Below are positions 58,334 to 64,000 of a stretch of DNA of 64,000 nucleotides, in pieces. The stretch spans positions 269,565 to 333,564 of the forward strand of contig NZ_JAAVNE010000001.1 of the NCBI RefSeq assembly GCF_012103215.1, written 5' to 3'. How positions within the stretch are numbered: position 1 is the first letter of the stretch; each line of letters begins with the position of its first letter. The stretch is from Falsiroseomonas selenitidurans. Lineage in GTDB: Bacteria; Pseudomonadota; Alphaproteobacteria; Acetobacterales; Acetobacteraceae. The position numbers were made by a program, and so were the translations under genes. The notes under the pieces are model-generated. The model had not been told where the DNA came from and did not search any database. It was given only the letters and a program-made list of their open reading frames with translations.

Positions 58334-59308
58334 TCAATCGGCCCGGATCCGCCCCTCCCGCACCACCCGCGCCCAGCGGGCCAACTCTGCCTGCACATTG
58401 GCCGCGAAATCGGCCTGGCTGCCGCCCGCCGGCACCAGCCCGCGCGCCTGGATGGCCTGCCGCGTCGCCGGCTGCGCCAGCCAGGCGTTCAGCCCCGCAT
58501 TGATATGCGCCACCATCGGGGCCGGCAGCCCGGCCGGGCCATACAGCCCGTAGCTGATGGTCATGGTGGCGTCCGGATAGCCGGCTTCCGCCATCGTCGG
58601 CACCTCCGGCAGGTCCGGCCAGCGGGTTTCCGCCGTCACCGCCAGCAGGCGAAGCTGGTTGTCGCGGGCCAGCGGGATGGCGACGGACACCGGCAGCACC
58701 ATCGCCGCGATCCGCTCGCCCAGCAGGTCCTGCAGCGCCGGGGAGGTGCCGCGATAGGGGATGTGGTTCAGCTCGATCCCGGCGGCCAGCGCGAACAGCA
58801 CCATGCCCATATGCGGCGCCGTGCCGTTGCCGGGCGAGCCGAAGTCCAGGTCGCCCGGCCGCGCCTTGGCCAGCGCCACGAATTCGGCCACATCCCGCGC
58901 CGCCAGCCCCTTGCGCACCGCCAGTACCGAATTGCCGTCGGCGATGCGGATGATCGGCACGAAGGCGCGCTGCGGGTCGTAGGGCAAATTGGCGATCAGC
59001 GGCGGGCTCATCACGAAATTGGCGCCCTGCATCAGCAGCATGCGGCCATCCGGCACGGCGCGGGCGACGATGCCGGTGCCGATCACGCCGCTGGCGCCGG
59101 AGCGGTTCTCCACCACCACCGGCTGGCCGAGGATCTCGGACAGGGCCGGGGCGAAGGAACGCGCGATGAGGTCCTGCGCCGTGCTCGGCGTGACCGGGAC
59201 GACAAGCGAAACAGGCCCGTCCGGCCGCACCGCCGGGGTCTGCGCCTGGGCGGGCGCGGCGAGAAGCCCGGTCGCCAGGGCGGGCAGGCTGCGTCGGGTG
59301 ATGGTCAT
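58334..59308 (-). CDS. Tripartite tricarboxylate transporter substrate-binding protein (TctC/Bug family), copy 4
   Basis: A 324-residue periplasmic protein with a signal peptide (RRSLPALATGLLAAPAQAQ). Motifs are VSLVVPVTPSTAQDLIARSF, VVVENRSGASGVIGTG, FGSPGNGTAPHMGMVLFA and HIPYRGTSPALQDLLGERI. GGGAGGAA precedes the ATG. It is last in a minus-strand cassette after an amidohydrolase and a dihydroxyphthalate-decarboxylase-like protein, with a divergent LysR regulator. Confidence 0.92.
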   Translation of the reverse strand: MTITRRSLPALATGLLAAPAQAQTPAVRPDGPVSLVVPVTPSTAQDLIARSFAPALSEILGQPVVVENRSGASGVIGTGIVARAVPDGRMLLMQGANFVMSPPLIANLPYDPQRAFVPIIRIADGNSVLAVRKGLAARDVAEFVALAKARPGDLDFGSPGNGTAPHMGMVLFALAAGIELNHIPYRGTSPALQDLLGERIAAMVLPVSVAIPLARDNQLRLLAVTAETRWPDLPEVPTMAEAGYPDATMTISYGLYGPAGLPAPMVAHINAGLNAWLAQPATRQAIQARGLVPAGGSQADFAANVQAELARWARVVREGRIRAD

Positions 59309-59347
59309 TTCTTGGTTTCCTCCCTTGTCACGTCAGTCGGGTGCCGT

Positions 59348-60220
59348 TCAGTCGAGGCCGAGCGCCCGGGCGGGCGCGAAGACCTCCTCCACCGCCAGCC
59401 GGCGCGGCAGCAGGCCCTGGGCGTGGCAGGCCGCCAGCACCTGCGTCAGCGCCGGGGCCATGGCCTCCGCGCCGCTCGGCAGCAGGTCGGGCTGCGCCAC
59501 CGGCCGGGCCGCACGCAGCGCCGCCAGCAGGGCGGCGACGCGGCCCGGATGCGCCTCCGCGAAGGGACGCGCGGCCACCAGCACATGGTTCACCGGCGCC
59601 ACGCCATGCCGGGCGAACCAGGCCCGCGCCGCCGCCTCCGGTGCCGGGAAGACCGGCGCGAAATCCGGGTCGCCCGGCAGGTCGTTGCCCAGGATGGCGG
59701 CGTCGATCGCGCCCTCCCGCAGCAGGTCGGGCAGCTTCAGCCCCTCCGCCACCCGGGTGACGAAGGGCGGGTCGGCATATTCCGCCACATGCGCGCCTTC
59801 CTGAGTCACCCATTGCACCGCCTCGGCCGGCAGCGCGGCCTCCTCCGCCAGGATGGCGCGGACCCACATGCCGGTGGTCTGGGTATAGGCGCGCACGCCG
59901 ATACGCCGGCCGCGCAGCGCCTGTGGCGTCAGCGCCGGCCGCGATGCCAGGCGGATGATGCAGCGGTGCTGGAAGCGCGCCGCCAGGGTCAGCGGCAGCA
60001 GGATGATGGGCTTGCCATAGGCCAGCGCCTGCAGCGCGGTGACGATGGCCATCTCCGCCATGTCGTAGCGCTGCGTGCGCGCCATGGGCGCGAAGGCGCG
60101 GTGGATCGGCTCCACCGCCGCGAAATCGATCCTTGTTCCATCCGGCAACGCGCCCGCCGCGCGCAGCCCGGCCGCCATCGGCGTGCGCCCGATGGCCAGG
60201 CTGAAGCCGGGCTCAGACAT
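59348..60220 (-). CDS. 4,5-dihydroxyphthalate decarboxylase/NMT1-like protein
   Basis: A 290-residue protein with a periplasmic-binding-protein fold but no signal peptide. MAEMAIVTALQALAYGKPII, FQHRCIIRLASRPALTPQAL, GRRIGVRAYTQTTGMWVRAI and AILGNDLPGD resemble the 4,5-dihydroxyphthalate decarboxylase family, in which this fold became an enzyme. Decarboxylation of a phthalate-like acid is therefore plausible. ATG 60220 overlaps the amidohydrolase stop by eight bases, so the two are coupled. Confidence 0.75.
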   Translation of the reverse strand: MSEPGFSLAIGRTPMAAGLRAAGALPDGTRIDFAAVEPIHRAFAPMARTQRYDMAEMAIVTALQALAYGKPIILLPLTLAARFQHRCIIRLASRPALTPQALRGRRIGVRAYTQTTGMWVRAILAEEAALPAEAVQWVTQEGAHVAEYADPPFVTRVAEGLKLPDLLREGAIDAAILGNDLPGDPDFAPVFPAPEAAARAWFARHGVAPVNHVLVAARPFAEAHPGRVAALLAALRAARPVAQPDLLPSGAEAMAPALTQVLAACHAQGLLPRRLAVEEVFAPARALGLD

Positions 60221-61076
60221 CGGCGGGTGCCAGCGCGGGGTAGAGCCGGCGCGCCGTGCCGCCCAGGATCGCCGCGCGATCGGCTTCGGACAGCGCCTGC
60301 AACGGCGCCAGGCTGCGCGCCAGCAGCGCCGCCAGCGTGCCCTCCGCCGCCGGGAAGTTGGAGCCCCAGAGGATGCGCCCCGCCCCGAACCGCGCCAGCA
60401 GCGCCTGCAGCAGCGCCGCGGGCGTGGAAGCCCCGGCGGCGGCCATGTCCAGCGCCCGGGTGGTCAGCTTGAGGAAGACCTGCGGATGCTCGGCCAGGGC
60501 GAACAGCTCGGCGGACCGGGCGAAGGGCGGGCCGTCGGTCAGGTCGGGGCGCGCCAGATGGTCCAGCAGCACCGGCACGGTGGGAAAGCGCGCCAGCAGC
60601 GTGCGCAGCGCCGGGATGCCCTTCGCCGTCATCTGCAGGCAGACCGGCAGGCCGAGTTCCGCCGCCACCGCCCAGCCCGGGAAGCCGCGCGGGTCATCCA
60701 GCCAGCCGGCCTGGCCGGGCATGGTGGTGCCGGTGGTGAACAGCCGGAAGCCGGAAAGCCCGGCGGCATGCCAGTGGCGGATCCGCGCCGGCGCATCCTC
60801 GGCCAGGATGTCCACGGAAAACACGCCGACGAAGCGGTCGCGATGCGCGGCGACGGATTCCACGAGGTAGCTGTTGTCATGGCCATAGGCGGTGGAAGCC
60901 TGCACCACCACGGCGCGGGCGATGCCGGCTTCATCCATCGCGGCGATCAGCGCCTCGGGCGGCGTCGGCCGTTCCGCCGACCAGTCGGATTGCTTGCCGC
61001 CGAGCGGCGCCAGCGGGTAGCGCGCCGTGTCCGGCGAGATGACATGGGTGTGGGTGTCGATGATCTCGATTGGCAT
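60213..61076 (-). CDS. Amidohydrolase-family metal-dependent hydrolase
   Basis: A 287-residue TIM-barrel enzyme of the amidohydrolase_2 group. IIDTHTHVISPD gives the HxH metal pair, then VVVQASTAYGHDNSYLVE, VPVLLDHLARPDL and RILWGSNFPAAEG; the usual catalytic Asp of WGSD is replaced here by Asn (WGSN). GGGAGA upstream supports ATG 61076. It is first in the cassette hydrolase - decarboxylase-like - TctC, divergent from the LysR gene. Relatives act on aromatic lactones or decarboxylate aromatic acids. Confidence 0.85.
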   Translation of the reverse strand: MPIEIIDTHTHVISPDTARYPLAPLGGKQSDWSAERPTPPEALIAAMDEAGIARAVVVQASTAYGHDNSYLVESVAAHRDRFVGVFSVDILAEDAPARIRHWHAAGLSGFRLFTTGTTMPGQAGWLDDPRGFPGWAVAAELGLPVCLQMTAKGIPALRTLLARFPTVPVLLDHLARPDLTDGPPFARSAELFALAEHPQVFLKLTTRALDMAAAGASTPAALLQALLARFGAGRILWGSNFPAAEGTLAALLARSLAPLQALSEADRAAILGGTARRLYPALAPADV

Positions 61077-61161
61077 GGCGTCTCTCCCGGGGCGCAAGCA
61101 TGCGCGCCGGGCCGCCGGGCGGCTACGCGGATTGCGCGGCCTGGGTCATAAGGCTGGGGCA

Positions 61162-62313
61162 ATGCCCGAAGCCGCCCGCCTGCCACGCCTGCGCGACCTC
61201 GCCGCCTTCGCCGCCGCCGCGCGCGCGACGAGCCTGGGCGCCGCCGCCCGGCAGGCCGGCCTGTCCCAGCCCGCGCTGTCGCAGGCCATTGCCCGGCTGG
61301 AGGCCCGCAGCGGCCAGGCCCTGCTGGCCCGCGGGCCGCGCGGCAGCTTCCCCAGCGCCGCCGGCGCGCTGCTGCTGGAACGCTGCGCGCGGATGGACGC
61401 TCAGCTTGCCGCGGGCCTCGCCGCCTGCGGCAGCGCCACGCCGCCGCGCCTGCTGACGGACACGGCGCTGGACACGCATCTGGCCATCACCCTTGCCGGC
61501 AGCTTCGCCGCCGCGGCGCGGGCGCGCGGCATCGCCCTGCCCTCCCTGTCCCGCACCGCGCGGGGGCTGGAGGCGACGCTGGGCGTGCCGCTGTATCGCC
61601 GCACCGCGGCCGGCTTCGTCACCGCGCCGGGCGGCGCCGAGCTGGCGCGGCGCATCGCGCTGGCGCGGATCGAGATCGAGCAGGGGCTGGCGGAGCTGGC
61701 AGCCGACCCTGGGCGCTTCCGCCTGGGCACGCTGCCGCTGCTGCCGCGCCGGCCGATCGCCCTGGCGCTGGCGGCGGCCGGGGCGGGGCTGGCGGTCTCG
61801 GCGCAGGATGGCAGCCATGCGGCGCTGGTGGCGCTGCTGCGACAGGGCGGGATCGACGCCATGCTGGGCGCCCTGCGCGGCGCCCCACCGCACCCCGACC
61901 TGGTGGAGGAACCGCTGCGGGACGACCCTTTCGTGGTGGCCTGCGGCGCCGCGCATCCCGGCGATGCCACGCCGGCAGGGCTGGCCGCCGCCGCCTGGGT
62001 GGTTGCCGCGCCGCCCCTGCCGCGGCGCGCGGTGGCGGAGGCGCTGTTCGCCACCCTGCCCGCCCGCCCGCGCATCCTGCTGGAGACGAACGCCGCCGAG
62101 ACCACCATCGCGGTGCTGCGCCAGGGCGGCGCGATGGCCCTGCTCTCCGCCCAGCAGGTGGCGGCAACGCCGGGGCTGCGGCGCCTGGAGGTGACCCTGC
62201 CACCCGCCCCGCCGCGCCAGATCGGCCTGACCCTGCGCCGCGACTGGCGGCCGACCGCAGCCCAGGCCGCGTTCCTGGAGGCGCTGCGCGAGGCCTGCCG
62301 CAGCGCCGGGTAA
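61162..62313 (+). CDS. LysR-type regulator with two N-terminal HTH domains
   Basis: A 383-residue regulator, longer than the usual 300. The first winged helix (11-70) has LSQPALSQAIARLEARSGQA; a second LysR-like helix-turn-helix (about 105-160) has IALPSLSRTARGLEATLGVP and LYRRTAAGFVTAPGGAELAR. A shortened substrate-binding domain follows ([40 protein letters not shown]). It is divergent from the hydrolase cassette across 85 bases and is its probable regulator. Confidence 0.88.
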   Translation: MPEAARLPRLRDLAAFAAAARATSLGAAARQAGLSQPALSQAIARLEARSGQALLARGPRGSFPSAAGALLLERCARMDAQLAAGLAACGSATPPRLLTDTALDTHLAITLAGSFAAAARARGIALPSLSRTARGLEATLGVPLYRRTAAGFVTAPGGAELARRIALARIEIEQGLAELAADPGRFRLGTLPLLPRRPIALALAAAGAGLAVSAQDGSHAALVALLRQGGIDAMLGALRGAPPHPDLVEEPLRDDPFVVACGAAHPGDATPAGLAAAAWVVAAPPLPRRAVAEALFATLPARPRILLETNAAETTIAVLRQGGAMALLSAQQVAATPGLRRLEVTLPPAPPRQIGLTLRRDWRPTAAQAAFLEALREACRSAG

Positions 62314-62332
62314 GGCCCGCGGCGGCCCGCGC

Positions 62333-64000
62333 TCAGTCCCTCGGCCCGGGCGCCAGCACCTCGCGCTTGCCGACATGATTGGCCGCGCCCACCACGCCGT
62401 TCTTTTCCATCTGCTCGATCAGCTTGGCGGCGCGGTTGTAGCCGATGTTCAGGTGGCGCTGGACGAAGCTGGTGCTGGCCTTGCCTTCCCGCGTCACCAG
62501 CTCCACCGCCTGGTCGTACAGGGACGCCTCGCCGTCGGTGTTGCCGCCGAGCAGGCCGGGCGCGCCGTCCTCGCCTTCGGCGTCCACCTCCGTCACCTCC
62601 TCGATATAGGCGGGCTCGCCCTGTTCGCGCAGGAAGGCGACGATCGCCTCCACCTCCTCGTCGGAGACGAAGGGGCCGTGCACGCGGCTGATGCGGCCGC
62701 CGCCGGCCATGTGCAGCATGTCGCCCTGGCCCAGCAGCTGCTCGGCGCCCATCTCGCCCAGGATGGTGCGACTGTCGATCTTCGAGGTGACCTGGAAGCT
62801 GATGCGGGTCGGGAAGTTGGCCTTGATGGTGCCGGTGATGACGTCCACCGAAGGTCGCTGCGTCGCCATGATCACATGGATGCCGGCGGCGCGCGCCATC
62901 TGCGCCAGGCGCTGCACCGCGGCCTCGATCTCCTTGCCGGCGACGATCATCAGGTCGGCCATCTCGTCGATGACGACGACGATCATCGGCAGCGGCTCCA
63001 GCGCCAAAGGCTGGTCCTCGAACAGCGGCTTGTTGGTTTCCGGGTCGAAGCCCACCTGAACGCGGCGCGTCAGCACCTCGCCCCGCGCGCGGGCCGCCTG
63101 GGCGCGCTCGTTGTAGCCGCCGATATTGCGGACGCCGAGCTGGGACATGGCGCGGTAGCGCTTTTCCATCTCCCGCACCGTCCACTTCAAGGCGCCGATC
63201 GCCTTGGCCGGCTCCGTCACCACGGGGGCAAGCAGATGCGGGATGCGGTCATAGACCGAGAGTTCCAGCATCTTCGGGTCGATCATGATGAAGCGGCACT
63301 CATCCGGCGTGAACCGGTACAGCAGCGACAGGATCATGGTGTTGATGCCGACCGACTTGCCCGAGCCGGTGGTGCCGGCGATCAGCAGGTGCGGCATGCG
63401 GGCGAGGTCGGCGATCACCGGCGCGCCGCCGATATCCTTGCCGAGTGCGAGCGGCAGCTTCGCCTGGTGGCGGTGCCAGTCCTCCGCCATCATCATCTCG
63501 GAGAAATAGACCATTTCCCGCTTGCTGTTCGGCATCTCGATGCCGATCACGTTGCGGCCGGGCACGGTCGCGATGCGCACGGCGGTGACGGACATGGAGC
63601 GCGCGATGTCATCCGCCAGGCCGATGACGCGGGCGGATTTGGTGCCGGGCGCGGGTTCCAGCTCATACAGCGTGACCACCGGGCCGGGGCGGATTTCCGC
63701 AATGCGGCCGCGCACGCCGTAATCCTCCAGCACCGTCTCCAGCATCCGCGCATTGCCCTGCAGCGCCTCCTCCGAGGGGCCGGCGGCGCGGCGGGCGGGC
63801 GGCGGCGTGAGCAGCGACAGCGGCGGGTAGCGCCAATTGCCGTCGGGCAGGTCCAGATGCCCCTGGCGCGCTTCCGCGATCGCCTTGGGCGGCGCGGCAC
63901 GATCCGCCACGCGCGGCGCCGCCTTGGCGCGACCCGGGCCGGCAGGCGTGGCGGCCGGCGTGGCGGCAGGGGTGGCGGCCGGGGTGGCCGCGCGCGGTTC
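62333..64000 (-). CDS. ftsK: DNA translocase FtsK, C-terminal part (5' end outside window)
   Basis: The visible 555 residues carry the motor of the septal DNA translocase that clears chromosome DNA and activates XerCD at dif. The frame stays open to the window edge, so the N-terminal membrane domain lies beyond it. A linker of AATP repeats (63944-63989) precedes the motor, which has [20 protein letters not shown], Walker A ([16 protein letters not shown]), Walker B ([12 protein letters not shown]) and [20 protein letters not shown]. The C-terminal gamma domain, which reads KOPS sites, is present ([34 protein letters not shown]). Confidence 0.96.
   Translation of the reverse strand, partial: EPRAATPAATPAATPAATPAGPGRAKAAPRVADRAAPPKAIAEARQGHLDLPDGNWRYPPLSLLTPPPARRAAGPSEEALQGNARMLETVLEDYGVRGRIAEIRPGPVVTLYELEPAPGTKSARVIGLADDIARSMSVTAVRIATVPGRNVIGIEMPNSKREMVYFSEMMMAEDWHRHQAKLPLALGKDIGGAPVIADLARMPHLLIAGTTGSGKSVGINTMILSLLYRFTPDECRFIMIDPKMLELSVYDRIPHLLAPVVTEPAKAIGALKWTVREMEKRYRAMSQLGVRNIGGYNERAQAARARGEVLTRRVQVGFDPETNKPLFEDQPLALEPLPMIVVVIDEMADLMIVAGKEIEAAVQRLAQMARAAGIHVIMATQRPSVDVITGTIKANFPTRISFQVTSKIDSRTILGEMGAEQLLGQGDMLHMAGGGRISRVHGPFVSDEEVEAIVAFLREQGEPAYIEEVTEVDAEGEDGAPGLLGGNTDGEASLYDQAVELVTREGKASTSFVQRHLNIGYNRAAKLIEQMEKNGVVGAANHVGKREVLAPGPRD

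Noticed and set aside
63944..63989. 12-bp near-repeat as an independent repeat element
   Set aside because: It simply encodes the AATP-rich linker of FtsK, a normal low-complexity region.

Overview
This window comes from a GC-rich alphaproteobacterial chromosome, most likely Acetobacteraceae of the Roseomonas type. Four points suggest this: very high GC with strong third-position GC, a CtrA-style regulator family beside FliX and flagellar genes, plant-type glutamate-cysteine ligase, and many stand-alone TctC-family (Bug) substrate-binding proteins scattered among catabolic genes. No transposon, phage or CRISPR array was recognised. The genus is inferred from gene content; no marker gene was compared.

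Layout. 1-9.1 kb is mostly housekeeping: a DUF1796 fragment, a class V aminotransferase, a GNAT enzyme, the minus-strand group rsmE-gshA-aroA, ubiA with a small methyltransferase, and the trehalose pair otsB-otsA, which ends in a 23-bp tandem repeat. 9.2-20.3 kb holds a cupin, tRNA-Leu(CAA), an alpha/beta hydrolase without its nucleophile, a tightly overlapped five-gene periplasmic GMC dehydrogenase/cytochrome operon, a FixL/FixJ-like two-component pair, pirin and a flavin reductase.

20.3-39.2 kb is a motility and signalling region. fliX, a CtrA-like regulator, motB and motA form one operon. They are followed by a lytic transglycosylase and by an Aer-like PAS protein, a previously unlisted 46-residue ORF, flgK and flgL. 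Beyond these are two paralogous histidine kinases, a GH8 endoglucanase, response regulators, a REC-GGDEF-EAL protein and an XRE regulator. Three OmpR/CtrA-like regulators here have degenerate receiver domains, and this is the most interesting pattern in the window.

39.3-62.3 kb is accessory metabolism: small catabolic cassettes, each with a TctC-type binding protein but no transporter membrane subunits. They carry enzymes such as a maleate-isomerase-like protein, a carboxymuconolactone decarboxylase-like protein, an HpaI-type aldolase, two metal-dependent hydrolases and a dihydroxyphthalate decarboxylase-like protein, with IclR and LysR regulators. Interspersed are an RTX protein with a possible double-glycine leader, a monomeric B12-dependent ribonucleotide reductase behind two NrdR-like boxes, a globin-coupled chemoreceptor broken by one amber codon, and an intact chemoreceptor. 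The window ends inside ftsK.

Many neighbouring genes overlap by four bases (ATGA or GTGA), so translational coupling is the main organising feature. Start codons were chosen from visible Shine-Dalgarno sequences and conserved N-termini; all functions are inferred from sequence motifs.
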